Source: JAUHWL01 sp964416385 (GTDB lineage Bacteria; Bacteroidota; Bacteroidia; Flavobacteriales; Schleiferiaceae). Taken from it: DNA of 42,859 bases. Positions 8,241-16,813 of this stretch are shown piece by piece (within the stretch, counting starts at the first letter, position 1; every line of letters begins with the position of its first letter). The position numbers and the translations under genes are program-made. The stretch spans positions 1 through 42,859 of the forward strand of contig CAYQDW010000016.1 of assembly GCA_964416385.1 (NCBI GenBank). The letters are read 5' to 3'. The notes below the pieces were generated by a model that worked only from the letters and a program-made list of their open reading frames with translations, searched no databases and was not told where the DNA came from.

Positions 8241-9449
8241 ATGAAGTTTGTTCAAGACATCTTTGAGAAACTCCACCCTTTGGTAGAAAAGGATGGTAAG
8301 CGTAACGTATTTTATCCGTTATATGACTCTATTCATACCCTGATGTTTGTTCCGGGGCATGCCACGCAAAGCGGCGCTCATGTGCGCGATGCAGTAGACA
8401 TGAAACGCACCATGATTATGGTAATCTTTGCTTTGGTACCTGCATTGTTGTTTGGTATGTGGAATGCGGGATATTGGCATTACTACGCCTTAGGTGAGCA
8501 GGGTACTTTAATAGATAACGTGCTCTTCGGTATGACTAAAATACTCCCGATGATCATCGTTACCTATGCTGCAGGTTTAGGTGTTGAAATTTTCTTTGCT
8601 TGGATACGCAATCACCCTGTAAACGAGGGGTTCTTGGTTTCAGGTTTGCTGATTCCTTTAATTATGCCAGTAGATATCCCACTATGGATGGTTGCCATTT
8701 CAACCATTTTTGCAGTGGTTATTGGTAAGGAAGTTTTTGGCGGTACGGGCATGAATTTGTTAAACCCAGCCTTAACGGCACGTGCCTTCGCGTTTTTTGC
8801 TTATCCACAGTGGATGAGTGGCGATAAAATTTGGGTAAATACAACAGCAGAAGCAGGCCAAACGATGGTAGACGGATTTTCTGGTGCAACTGCACTAGGT
8901 CACCTAGCAACCACCGTGGGTAAAGGTTTGGGTAACCCTGAAACACAATCTGTTGTAAGCATGTTTTCTGCAGAGGGTAAATACAGTATGTACAATGCAT
9001 TTATGGGTTTTATCCCTGGTTCTATTGGCGAAACGTCAGCTTTGGCCATATTAATAGGTGCAGCGTTTTTAATTTATACTGGTGTTGGCAGTTGGAGAAT
9101 CATGCTTAGTATGGCCATTGGTGGCTTGGTGATGGGATATATCTTCAACGCATTTGCGGTAAATGAATTTATGCAAGTAAACCCTGTGCATCAGTTGCTT
9201 TTAGGAGGATTCATGTTCGGTATGGTGTTTATGGCTACCGATCCGGTAAGTGCTGCCCAAACCACAACTGGGAAATGGATTTATGGCTTTTTAGCTGGAT
9301 TTTTCGGTATCATGATTCGCGTATTCAACCCTGCGTATCCAGAAGGTATTATGCTCGCAATACTATTTATGAATGTGATGGCACCTTTAATAGACCATTA
9401 CGTTATCGAAGCAAATATCAAAAGGAGATTAAAACGCGCTAATGCTTAA
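8241..9449 (+). CDS. nqrB: Na+-translocating NADH:quinone reductase subunit B
   Basis: 402 residues with about ten membrane helices. Residues 214-217 are SGAT in DGFSGATALG; by the family rule Thr217 carries FMN through a phosphoester bond made by ApbE. Other family marks are MFVPGHATQSGAHVRDAVD, the KEVFGGTGMNLLNPAL loop and FMATDPVSAAQT. NqrB holds the covalent FMN and riboflavin and forms much of the Na+ path. It lies 19 bases after nqrA and 5 before nqrC. Confidence 0.97.
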   Translation: MKFVQDIFEKLHPLVEKDGKRNVFYPLYDSIHTLMFVPGHATQSGAHVRDAVDMKRTMIMVIFALVPALLFGMWNAGYWHYYALGEQGTLIDNVLFGMTKILPMIIVTYAAGLGVEIFFAWIRNHPVNEGFLVSGLLIPLIMPVDIPLWMVAISTIFAVVIGKEVFGGTGMNLLNPALTARAFAFFAYPQWMSGDKIWVNTTAEAGQTMVDGFSGATALGHLATTVGKGLGNPETQSVVSMFSAEGKYSMYNAFMGFIPGSIGETSALAILIGAAFLIYTGVGSWRIMLSMAIGGLVMGYIFNAFAVNEFMQVNPVHQLLLGGFMFGMVFMATDPVSAAQTTTGKWIYGFLAGFFGIMIRVFNPAYPEGIMLAILFMNVMAPLIDHYVIEANIKRRLKRANA

Positions 9450-9454
9450 GAACA

Positions 9455-10165
9455 ATGAACGTAAACAGTAATAAATACACCTATCTATTTGCAACCGTAA
9501 TGGTTGTTGTTGTGGCCGTTTTGCTTTCTGGTTTGTTTTTGGTTTTAAAGCCATATCAAGAAGCAAACATTGAATTAGAGAAGCGCCAGAATATTTTAAA
9601 ATCAATAGGTATCGTTGTAGAAAGAAGCGAAGCTGCAGAAGCTTTTGACCAATACATCAAGCAAAGTTTGGTGGTTAAAAATGGTGAGATTGTTTCTGAT
9701 GATGCCATGCAAGCCTTTAATATTGATATGGCAAAAGCCATTCAAGTTGCGCCAGAAGAGCGCGAGGTACCATTATACATCGCTGAAAAGGATGGTGAAA
9801 ACTTCTATATCATCCCCATGCGCGGAAAAGGCCTTTGGGGCCCTATTTGGGGTTACATCGCTATGTTGAGTGATGGCAACACTGTAGCAGGAGCAACCTT
9901 TGATCACAAAGGCGAAACGCCAGGTTTAGGTGCTGAAATTTCTAATGCATCATTTCAACAGCAATTTGATGGTAAAACCATTATGTCTGATGGCCAATTT
10001 GTTTCTATTACCGTCATTAAACCAGGAAAAACGGTTAATCCATCGCATGAAGTAGACGGTATCTCTGGTGGTACCATTACATCTAACGGGTTAAGTGATA
10101 TGCTGGCCGATTGCTTCATACCTTATGTAGGTTACTTTAAACAGAAAACCGCTCAATTACAGTAA
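9455..10165 (+). CDS. nqrC: Na+-translocating NADH:quinone reductase subunit C
   Basis: 236 residues with one N-terminal membrane helix (about 9-33) and a periplasmic FMN-binding domain. GKGLWGPIWGY, ETPGLGAE and VDGISGGTITS are the family motifs; Thr207 in SGGT is the expected site of covalent FMN attachment. The alanine of the usual SGAT is glycine here, as in many NqrC proteins. It passes electrons from the NqrDE iron centre to the NqrB FMN. Only 3 bases separate it from nqrD. Confidence 0.96.
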   Translation: MNVNSNKYTYLFATVMVVVVAVLLSGLFLVLKPYQEANIELEKRQNILKSIGIVVERSEAAEAFDQYIKQSLVVKNGEIVSDDAMQAFNIDMAKAIQVAPEEREVPLYIAEKDGENFYIIPMRGKGLWGPIWGYIAMLSDGNTVAGATFDHKGETPGLGAEISNASFQQQFDGKTIMSDGQFVSITVIKPGKTVNPSHEVDGISGGTITSNGLSDMLADCFIPYVGYFKQKTAQLQ

Positions 10166-10168
10166 GAA

Positions 10169-10849
10169 ATGAGTACAGAAATTAAAACAAAAACGCGCGA
10201 ACCGCTTTTTAGCAAGAAGAATCAGCGTCTACTCACAGATCCTTTTAATGATAATAACCCCATTACGGTACAAGTACTCGGTATTTGTTCTGCACTTGCC
10301 ATTACCGTAAAGTTAGAACCTGCAATTGTAATGTCACTTTCGGTGATGTTTGTTTTGGGTATGGGTAACGTGGTTATCTCATTAATGCGTAATCTCATCC
10401 CCAACCGTATTAGAATCATCGTGCAGCTTGTGGTTGTTGCTACGCTGGTAATTGTTGTTGATCAATTTTTACGTGCTTTTGTGTTTGACGTGAGCAAGCA
10501 GCTTTCGGTATTCGTGGGGTTGATTATTACCAACTGTATCATCATGGGTCGTTTTGAAGCTTTTGCACTTGGTAATACACCTTGGCGTTCGTTTTTAGAT
10601 GGTATCGGAAATGCGTTTGGTTATGCGGTAATTCTTGTAATCGTTGCTTTTGTGCGCGAGTTGTTAGGAAGCGGCGCATTATTCAACAAACAAATTATTC
10701 CTGCCAGCTGGTATCTTAGTCCTACTACGGGAGAAGGTTTTTATGCCAACAATGGTTTCTTCTTGTTCCCGCCTATGGCCCTAATCGTAGTTGGAATAAT
10801 CATCTGGATTCAGCGTTCACGTAATCGTCAATTAATCGAAGAGAACTAA
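10169..10849 (+). CDS. nqrD: Na+-translocating NADH:quinone reductase subunit D
   Basis: 226 residues with six membrane helices. The marker sequences include SLMRNLIPNRIRIIVQL, a helix containing ITNCIIMGRFEAFA with the conserved cysteine, and FVRELLGSGALF. In the NqrD/E pair, cysteines from each half-helix ligate an iron centre within the membrane; the cysteine in TNC is the NqrD share. Length and motif order are canonical. The gene is followed by a 15-base gap before nqrE. Confidence 0.96.
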   Translation: MSTEIKTKTREPLFSKKNQRLLTDPFNDNNPITVQVLGICSALAITVKLEPAIVMSLSVMFVLGMGNVVISLMRNLIPNRIRIIVQLVVVATLVIVVDQFLRAFVFDVSKQLSVFVGLIITNCIIMGRFEAFALGNTPWRSFLDGIGNAFGYAVILVIVAFVRELLGSGALFNKQIIPASWYLSPTTGEGFYANNGFFLFPPMALIVVGIIIWIQRSRNRQLIEEN

Positions 10850-10864
10850 TCTCCCCTAGAAGTT

Positions 10865-11488
10865 ATGCAAGATTTAGTTAATCTATTTGTTAAGAGTATT
10901 TTCGTTGAGAACATGATTTTTGCCTATTTCTTGGGCATGTGTTCTTATCTAGCCGTATCAAAAACGGTTAAAACAGCCGTTGGTCTTGGTGTTGCTGTGG
11001 TGTTTGTATTAACGATTACGCTACCTGTTAACTGGCTACTTGAGAATAAAATCTTAAAAGCTGGTGCGCTAGAGTGGTTACTTGGTGCCGATGCAGCAAG
11101 TACTATTGATTTGAGCTTCTTGAGTTTCATCATGTTCATTGCAGTTATCGCGAGCATGGTGCAGCTTGTAGAGATGGTGGTAGAGCGTTATGCGCCTGCA
11201 TTATACAATGCATTAGGGATCTTTTTACCGCTAATTGCTGTTAACTGTGCTATTCTTGGTGGCTCGTTGTTTATGCAAGAGCGTAACTTTAATAGTGTTG
11301 GTGAGGCTACTGTTTATGGCGTAGGTTCTGGTGTTGGTTGGTTTTTGGCTATTGTAGCTATTGCAGCAATACGCGAAAAGATTCGCTATTCTAATGTGCC
11401 AGCGCCACTACGTGGTCTTGGAATCACATTCATCATCACTGGTTTGATGGGTATTGCATTTATGAGTTTTATGGGCATCAAGCTCTAA
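10865..11488 (+). CDS. nqrE: Na+-translocating NADH:quinone reductase subunit E
   Basis: 207 residues, six membrane helices, inverted-topology homologue of NqrD. Family motifs: VNLFVKSIFVENMIF at the N terminus, FLGMCSYLAVSK with one conserved cysteine, LGIFLPLIAVNCAILGG with the second, and the C-terminal GLGITFIITGLMG. With NqrD it would bind the intramembrane iron centre that links NqrF and NqrC. Twenty bases before nqrF. Confidence 0.96.
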   Translation: MQDLVNLFVKSIFVENMIFAYFLGMCSYLAVSKTVKTAVGLGVAVVFVLTITLPVNWLLENKILKAGALEWLLGADAASTIDLSFLSFIMFIAVIASMVQLVEMVVERYAPALYNALGIFLPLIAVNCAILGGSLFMQERNFNSVGEATVYGVGSGVGWFLAIVAIAAIREKIRYSNVPAPLRGLGITFIITGLMGIAFMSFMGIKL

Positions 11489-11508
11489 TTTGATAATAAA
11501 AAGTCATT

Positions 11509-12810
11509 ATGTTTTTATCAAGCACAATTATTGTCTATAGCGTACTCTTTTTTGCGCTAATCATTATTTTACTTGTTACAATTCTATTGCAGGCAAAAGC
11601 AAGACTTGCGCCTAGCGGGCCTGTTACATTAACCATTAATGGCGATAAGGTTGAGGTAGAATCTGGTGGTACACTGCTTTCTACTTTAGGTAACAACAAA
11701 ATATTTCTCCCATCTGCATGTGGTGGTGGTGGTACCTGCGCGCAGTGCCGTTGCCAAGTGATAGAAGGTGGAGGCGATATCTTACCTACAGAAACTGGGT
11801 ACTTTAACCGCAAGCAAATTGCTGATCATTGGCGCTTAGGCTGCCAAGTGAAGGTAAAAAATGACATGACCATTAAGGTTCCTGAAGAAATCTTCGGGAT
11901 TAAGAAGTGGGAAGCAAAAGTGGTTTCTAATTACAACGTGGCGTCTTTCATCAAAGAGTTTGTAGTTGAAATCCCTGAGGATATGGATTATAAAGCAGGG
12001 GGTTATATTCAAATTGAAGTACCACCTTGTGAAGTAAAATATGCCGATATAGATATTACTGCCCATCCAAAAGAGCATCCAGGTGAGCCTGACAAGTTTA
12101 AAATGGAATGGGACAAGTTTAACCTTTGGCCTTTGGTCATGAAGAATGACGAGGAAGTAACCCGTGCGTATTCTATGGCCAGCTATCCAGCAGAGGGTAG
12201 AAGAGTAATGCTTAACGTTCGTATTGCCACACCACCTTGGGATCGTGCTAAAAACGGATGGATGGATGTAAACCCAGGTATAGCTTCATCCTATATTTTT
12301 AACCTCAAGCCAGGTGATACATGTACTATTTCTGGTCCTTATGGTGAATTCTTTATCAAAGAAACGGAGGCAGAAATGCTTTATGTAGGTGGTGGTGCTG
12401 GTATGGCTCCAATGCGTTCTCACCTGTATCACTTATTTAAAACTGTAAAAACGGGTCGTAAAGTATCGTACTGGTATGGTGGTCGCTCACGGAGAGAGCT
12501 TTTCTACATCGATCACTTTAAAGAGCTAGAAAGAGATTTTCCTAACTTTAAATTTTATATGGTGCTTTCAGAACCTTTACCAGAGGATAATTGGAAAGTT
12601 AAGAAAGACCTTAGCGATGAAGAAGGTGATGGTTTTGTGGGCTTTGTGCACCAGTCTGTAATCGATAATTATCTAAGTAAGCACGAAACACCTGAAGAAA
12701 TTGAATTCTATTTCTGTGGACCGCCTATGATGAATGCAGCCGTTTTAAAGATGGTTGATGATTTTGGTGTGCCACCAGAAAATGTAGCTTTTGATGACTT
12801 TGGAGGTTAA
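11509..12810 (+). CDS. nqrF: Na+-translocating NADH:quinone reductase subunit F
   Basis: 433 residues. A membrane helix (about 6-28) anchors the protein. A ferredoxin-type 2Fe-2S domain follows with Cys71, Cys77 and Cys80 in ACGGGGTCAQC and the fourth ligand Cys112 in LGCQVKV. The FAD domain has RAYSMASYP and the NADH domain GGGAGMAPMRSH and YFCGPPMM, ending in FDDFGG. This is the entry point for electrons from NADH. It is the last gene of the nqr operon, closed by the terminator at 12820-12854. Confidence 0.97.
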   Translation: MFLSSTIIVYSVLFFALIIILLVTILLQAKARLAPSGPVTLTINGDKVEVESGGTLLSTLGNNKIFLPSACGGGGTCAQCRCQVIEGGGDILPTETGYFNRKQIADHWRLGCQVKVKNDMTIKVPEEIFGIKKWEAKVVSNYNVASFIKEFVVEIPEDMDYKAGGYIQIEVPPCEVKYADIDITAHPKEHPGEPDKFKMEWDKFNLWPLVMKNDEEVTRAYSMASYPAEGRRVMLNVRIATPPWDRAKNGWMDVNPGIASSYIFNLKPGDTCTISGPYGEFFIKETEAEMLYVGGGAGMAPMRSHLYHLFKTVKTGRKVSYWYGGRSRRELFYIDHFKELERDFPNFKFYMVLSEPLPEDNWKVKKDLSDEEGDGFVGFVHQSVIDNYLSKHETPEEIEFYFCGPPMMNAAVLKMVDDFGVPPENVAFDDFGG

Positions 12811-12819
12811 TCAATAAAC

Positions 12820-12854
12820 AAAAAAGCCCCTTAATTTTATAGGGGCTTTTTTTT
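12820..12854 (+). terminator. Strong intrinsic terminator after nqrF
   Basis: Left arm AAAAAAGCCCCT (12820-12831) pairs perfectly with AGGGGCTTTTTT (12841-12852); the loop has 9 bases and a T run follows. It lies only 10 bases before the apbE start codon, leaving no room for a separate apbE promoter between them. Confidence 0.9.
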
Positions 12855-12864
12855 GCCTTAAAAC

Positions 12865-13866
12865 ATGAAGTTACTGTATTCGCTTTTATCCCTTTTCATT
12901 ATCAGTTCTTGTGCCTTAGAGCCAGAGCAATATCTTATTAAAATAGCTGGTCCTACACAAGGAACCACCTATCATGTGAGTTATGTAGCAAATACAGACG
13001 CGCTAGATTTAAGGCAAAGCATAGATTCTATATTGGATGTCATTGACCAAAGCATGTCGTTATGGGTGCCTAACAGCACTATTAGTAGAATTAATAAAGG
13101 GGATTCAATAGCCGTTGATGATCATTTTCTGGCTGTTCTTACAAAAGCATTGGCGGTTTCAAAAGCTTCAGATGGCGCATTTGATGCAACCATATCACCT
13201 TTGGTAAACGCTTGGGGTTTTGGGCCTGAGGGCATCGCGGCAATAGATAGTACTAAAATTGATTCACTACTTACGCTTACAGGATATCGTAGGGTTAAAA
13301 TTAATGGCAACTACATAAATATGCCAATGGGCATGCAACTCGATTTCAATGCCATTGCACAAGGATACACAGTGGATGTATTATCCGCTTTCTTAGAGGG
13401 AAAGCACTTGCATAATTATCTGGTTGAGGTAGGTGGAGAAGTGCGTACAAAGGGCAAAAATATAGCTGGTAAAAAGTGGACGATTGGTGTAGATAAACCA
13501 GAGGAGCACTTGGCAGAAGCAGCTGAACGCTACCAAATTATCGTGGCGCTAGATAGCTCATCATTGGCCACAAGTGGCAATTATCGCAAGTTTTGGGTAG
13601 ATGAATTAACAGGCATAAAATATGCGCATACCATAAATCCTAAAACTGGATATCCGGTAAAATCTAGGCTGTTAAGTGTGTCAATAATTGCGTCAGATTG
13701 TATCTCTGCTGATGCTTGGGCAACGGCTTGTATGGTAGTTGGTCTAGAGCGCGCGAAAGAAATGATTAATAGCATGCCAGAAATGGAAGGCTACTTGGTC
13801 TACTCTGATTTTGAAGGGAAAATGCAGGTCTGGCAATCTGCAGGTTTTGCACGTTACGTGCCCTAA
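12865..13866 (+). CDS. apbE: FAD:protein FMN transferase (ApbE family), lipoprotein
   Basis: 333 residues. A lipoprotein signal ends in FIISSC with lipidated Cys16, so the enzyme should be anchored in the periplasm. Motifs follow the ApbE pattern: GPTQGTTYHVSY near the start, MSLWVPNSTISRIN, FDATISPLVNAWGFG, the flavin-binding LDFNAIAQGYTVD, EVGGEVRTKG, HTINPKTGYPV and SADAWATACMVVG with metal-binding acidic residues. ApbE transfers FMN from FAD to threonines of NqrB and NqrC, and its position directly behind nqrF fits that job. Expression probably depends on readthrough of the terminator or on a promoter inside nqrF. Confidence 0.95.
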   Translation: MKLLYSLLSLFIISSCALEPEQYLIKIAGPTQGTTYHVSYVANTDALDLRQSIDSILDVIDQSMSLWVPNSTISRINKGDSIAVDDHFLAVLTKALAVSKASDGAFDATISPLVNAWGFGPEGIAAIDSTKIDSLLTLTGYRRVKINGNYINMPMGMQLDFNAIAQGYTVDVLSAFLEGKHLHNYLVEVGGEVRTKGKNIAGKKWTIGVDKPEEHLAEAAERYQIIVALDSSSLATSGNYRKFWVDELTGIKYAHTINPKTGYPVKSRLLSVSIIASDCISADAWATACMVVGLERAKEMINSMPEMEGYLVYSDFEGKMQVWQSAGFARYVP

Positions 13867-13875
13867 CCTCTGATT

Positions 13876-14163
13876 TTATTTTAGAAAACGGTTTGCAATT
13901 TTTTGCGGAACGTTGAGTACCCCTGAGTCTTTTAGTATTTGCCCAAAGCGGTTTTGATTGTGTTCAGTGCACTCTTTGTTCTCTTTACAAGACCTTTTAA
14001 TGGGCTCTACATCACTGCCCTCGGCTTTTTCAGTATAATAATAGTTGTAATCTATATTTTCAGAAGGAAGAAAAGACGAGCCTACGCCTAAGAAGTAACC
14101 GCCAAGCATACCGATCATCCAAAAAACAGCAAATATTATGAGGAAGCGTTTTTTATCTTTCAT
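13876..14163 (-). CDS. Small membrane-anchored protein of unknown function
   Basis: 95 residues from the ATG at 14163. An N-terminal membrane helix (about 7-28, ending in GGYFLGVGSSF) is followed by a polar tail with a CKENKEC pair and a C-terminal helix FGQILKDSG...VPQKIANRFLK. Upstream in-frame codons exist as far as 14301 but look non-coding. It probably follows the four-cysteine gene at 14252-14461 in one transcript and ends 9 bases from apbE, convergently. Not recognised. Confidence 0.6.
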   Translation of the reverse strand: MKDKKRFLIIFAVFWMIGMLGGYFLGVGSSFLPSENIDYNYYYTEKAEGSDVEPIKRSCKENKECTEHNQNRFGQILKDSGVLNVPQKIANRFLK

Positions 14164-14251
14164 ATGGCAGATATTTTGTGCAAAGGTATAAAAACGTAAG
14201 CTGCTGAAATCTATTTGTTGAGGTAACAACAGTTTAAAGTGTGTGTGTGGT

Positions 14252-14461
14252 CTATGCCGCTTGATTTTGGTTTTTACAGGTGTCTTCTGGCAAGGCGCCA
14301 CAAAAACTACAAGCTTCTCCTTCTTTGTTTAAATAAGGACTTTGGCTAGCGCATGTTCCAGAAAATTCACCATCTTTTTTGGCCCATATTTTTATGGCAA
14401 TTCCTGCTACGCCAAGACCTAAGAGTAATATGGTTAATCCTATAAGTTTTAATGCAACCAT
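14252..14461 (-). CDS. Four-cysteine small membrane protein, possible NqrM-like assembly factor
   Basis: 69 residues. One N-terminal membrane helix (about 6-26) is followed by a tail with GTC at 35-37, a CSFC pair (Cys51, Cys54) and Cys62. NqrM (DUF539), required for maturation of Na+-NQR in Vibrio, has the same plan: a single helix, a short basic linker, then four cysteines proposed to carry iron to NqrDE. The cysteine spacing here differs, so homology is not certain. The location next to nqrA-F and apbE supports the idea, although the gene is on the opposite strand. Confidence 0.6.
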   Translation of the reverse strand: MVALKLIGLTILLLGLGVAGIAIKIWAKKDGEFSGTCASQSPYLNKEGEACSFCGALPEDTCKNQNQAA

Positions 14462-14535
14462 TTTATTGAGCTTTTTCTGCCCACAAAGGTACGTATGTTT
14501 CTAAACGCATTGTGCTTAAAAATGCAGAAGATTCG

Positions 14536-15558
14536 TCAAGAAATTATATTCACTTCAGGCTCAAGGGTGATGCCAAATTTATTGTAGACAGAAGTGATTA
14601 CATAGTTTGCTAAGGTCAATATATCATTGCCTGTAGCAGTGCCGTAATTAACGAGTACAAGAGCCTGAAGCGCATGTACACCCGCGTCTCCTTGGCGATA
14701 TCCCTTTAAGCCACATTGTTCTATCAGCCAGCCTGCGGCAATTTTTTTCAATCCAGCGCCAGCGTCATATTCTGGTAGTGTTGGATTTTCTTTTTTTAAG
14801 GCTTCGGCTATTTCGTTAGTAACTACTGGGTTTTTAAAGAATGAACCCGAGTTACCCAGAACTTTAGGGTCTGGAAGTTTACTTTGTCTAATAGCAATAA
14901 CAGCATCACTTATATCTTTTATGGTAGGTGATGAGATGTTCCGTTTATCTAATTCAGCCTTTATCGCACCATAATTTACAGAAAGACTATGTGGCGTTTT
15001 TTTTAGCTTTAAACGAACTTTGGTGATGATGTATCTATTCTTCAAGGTAGTCTTAAAAACACTTTCTCGGTAACCGAAATTACATTCTTGTAAGCTGAAC
15101 GTTCTTTTTTGGGCGGTTTTAACGTCTATGGCATCTAGACTATGAAACGTGTCTTTTAACTCCACCCCGTAGGCACCAATGTTTTGTATGGGGGCGGTAC
15201 CAATATTACCAGGGATAAGCGATAAATTTTCTATGCCACCAAGTGCGTTTTCTATTGCCCATAAAACTAATGCATGCCAGTTTTCTCCCGCACCAGCTTC
15301 AATTATAGCATATTCATCATTTTCTTCAATTATATGCTTGCCTGTTATGGCCACATGTAAAACGGTGCCTTCTACAGGTCGAGTTAAGAGCATATTACTG
15401 CCTCCACCTAGTAACAATGCCAAATCATGGCGATGAGGTGAGTTCAGTAGAAAGTTTTGAAGTGCTGCTTCGTTATCAACAGAAACAAAGGTTTTCGCAC
15501 TAACATCTAAGCCGAAGGTATTATAATCTTTTAAGGAAAAGTTGTGCGCAATGATCAC
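14536..15558 (-). CDS. murB: UDP-N-acetylenolpyruvoylglucosamine reductase
   Basis: 340 residues. MurB reduces UDP-GlcNAc-enolpyruvate to UDP-MurNAc in cytoplasmic peptidoglycan synthesis. Marks of the family are YNTFGLDV, LLGGGSNMLL at the FAD site, SLIPGNIGTAPIQNIGAYGVE, YRESVFK, GSFFKNP with the proton-donating serine, and a C-terminal LEPEVNII with the catalytic glutamate. The start codon is GTG (15556-15558), which overlaps the TGA of the upstream aminotransferase gene, so the two are translationally coupled. The absence of a long C-terminal extension fits type I/II MurB. Confidence 0.97.
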   Translation of the reverse strand: MIIAHNFSLKDYNTFGLDVSAKTFVSVDNEAALQNFLLNSPHRHDLALLLGGGSNMLLTRPVEGTVLHVAITGKHIIEENDEYAIIEAGAGENWHALVLWAIENALGGIENLSLIPGNIGTAPIQNIGAYGVELKDTFHSLDAIDVKTAQKRTFSLQECNFGYRESVFKTTLKNRYIITKVRLKLKKTPHSLSVNYGAIKAELDKRNISSPTIKDISDAVIAIRQSKLPDPKVLGNSGSFFKNPVVTNEIAEALKKENPTLPEYDAGAGLKKIAAGWLIEQCGLKGYRQGDAGVHALQALVLVNYGTATGNDILTLANYVITSVYNKFGITLEPEVNIIS

Positions 15559-16754
15559 CTTTGGGTACCGGGATATTGGATTAATGCTTCTCTTAAAATG
15601 GCTACACTTCGCGTTAAATCTTCTTTTTTAAGTACATAAGCCAATCGGGCTTGTTGTTTGCCTAAAGTGGGATCTGAGTAAAAGCCAGACGCTGGTGCCA
15701 TCATGATGGTTTCGTTATCTAACGCAAAAGACTCTAACAACCATTGCGCAAATTTATCTGCATCGTCAACAGGAAATGATGCTACACAATAAAAGGCACC
15801 TTTTGGCATCGGGCAAAACACCCCTTCAATGCTATTTAATCCTGCAACCAACAAATCTCTGCGACCTTTATACTCATCATTTACCTCGGTGAAATAGCTT
15901 TCTGGGGTATTGAGTGCGGCTTCGCTTGCTATTTGTGCATAAGTGGGAGGGCTTAATCTGGCTTGTGCAAATTTTAATGCGGTATTAATAACGCCTTCAT
16001 TTTTGCTAACGAGCATCCCAATCCGTGCACCGCACATGCTGTAGCGCTTACTTACAGAATCAATCATAATGGCATTTTGCTCTAGACCTTCGAGGTTCAT
16101 TACAGAATAATGCTTTGCGCCATCATACGTAAACTCGCGGTAAACTTCATCAGCAATTAGATACAAATCATGCTTTAATACAATTTGTCTCAGTTTTTCG
16201 AGCTCTTCTTTGCTATAGAGGTACCCAGTTGGATTTCCTGGATTGCAAATGAGAATAGCCTTAGTTTTAGGTGTGATGAGTTTCTCAAATTCTTCAATTG
16301 GGGGTAGTGCAAAGCCCGATTTGATATCGGAGATAACAGGCACAACCTTAACGCCTGCGCTTTGTGCAAAACTGTTATAGTTGGCATAAAATGGCTCTGG
16401 AATAATAATTTCATCACCATCATCCATGATGCTGCCAAAGGCGAATAGCAGCGCCTCAGAGCCACCAGTAGTTACTAAAATATTACTCAAATCAACGTTA
16501 ATATCTACCCCGTGATAATAGTTTACCAACCCTTTTCTAAGACTTTCAAAACCAGCAGAATGGCTGTATGCAAGCACATCAATATGGCTATTTTCTACCG
16601 CCGCTGTGGCTACTTCTGGGGTTTTTATATCTGGTTGGCCGATGTTGAGATAATAAACCTTGCGCCCGCGCTTAACTGCCGCTTCAGCAAAGGGCACTAA
16701 CTTTCTGATTGGAGATTCGGGCATTAGTTTGCCCTTCTTGGAGATACTTGGCAT
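15555..16754 (-). CDS. Class I PLP-dependent aminotransferase
   Basis: 399 residues, fold type I aminotransferase. YYLNIGQPDIKTP, NPGNPTGYLYS (from residue 171), ADEVYREFTY (Asp202 and Tyr205 hold the cofactor) and SVSKRYSMCGARIG with the PLP lysine Lys236 are all present. This looks like the AspC/AspB-like subgroup that uses aspartate or aromatic amino acids, but the substrate cannot be fixed. It precedes murB with overlapping codons. Its start lies 14 bases after the terminator at 16769-16798; a start at Met11 is an alternative. Confidence 0.9.
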   Translation of the reverse strand: MPSISKKGKLMPESPIRKLVPFAEAAVKRGRKVYYLNIGQPDIKTPEVATAAVENSHIDVLAYSHSAGFESLRKGLVNYYHGVDINVDLSNILVTTGGSEALLFAFGSIMDDGDEIIIPEPFYANYNSFAQSAGVKVVPVISDIKSGFALPPIEEFEKLITPKTKAILICNPGNPTGYLYSKEELEKLRQIVLKHDLYLIADEVYREFTYDGAKHYSVMNLEGLEQNAIMIDSVSKRYSMCGARIGMLVSKNEGVINTALKFAQARLSPPTYAQIASEAALNTPESYFTEVNDEYKGRRDLLVAGLNSIEGVFCPMPKGAFYCVASFPVDDADKFAQWLLESFALDNETIMMAPASGFYSDPTLGKQQARLAYVLKKEDLTRSVAILREALIQYPGTQR

Positions 16755-16768
16755 AGCTTGTATAAATA

Positions 16769-16798
16769 AAAAAGCCCCGCAAAAATACGGGGCTTTTT
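16769..16798 (-). terminator. Intrinsic terminator after the DUF1573 gene
   Basis: AAAAAGCCCCG and CGGGGCTTTTT form an 11-bp perfect stem with an 8-base loop; on the minus strand a T-rich run continues toward 16761. It ends transcription of the DUF1573 gene and lies directly before the aminotransferase start codon. Confidence 0.88.
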
Positions 16799-16813
16799 AC
16801 TCTAAAAGGGTAT

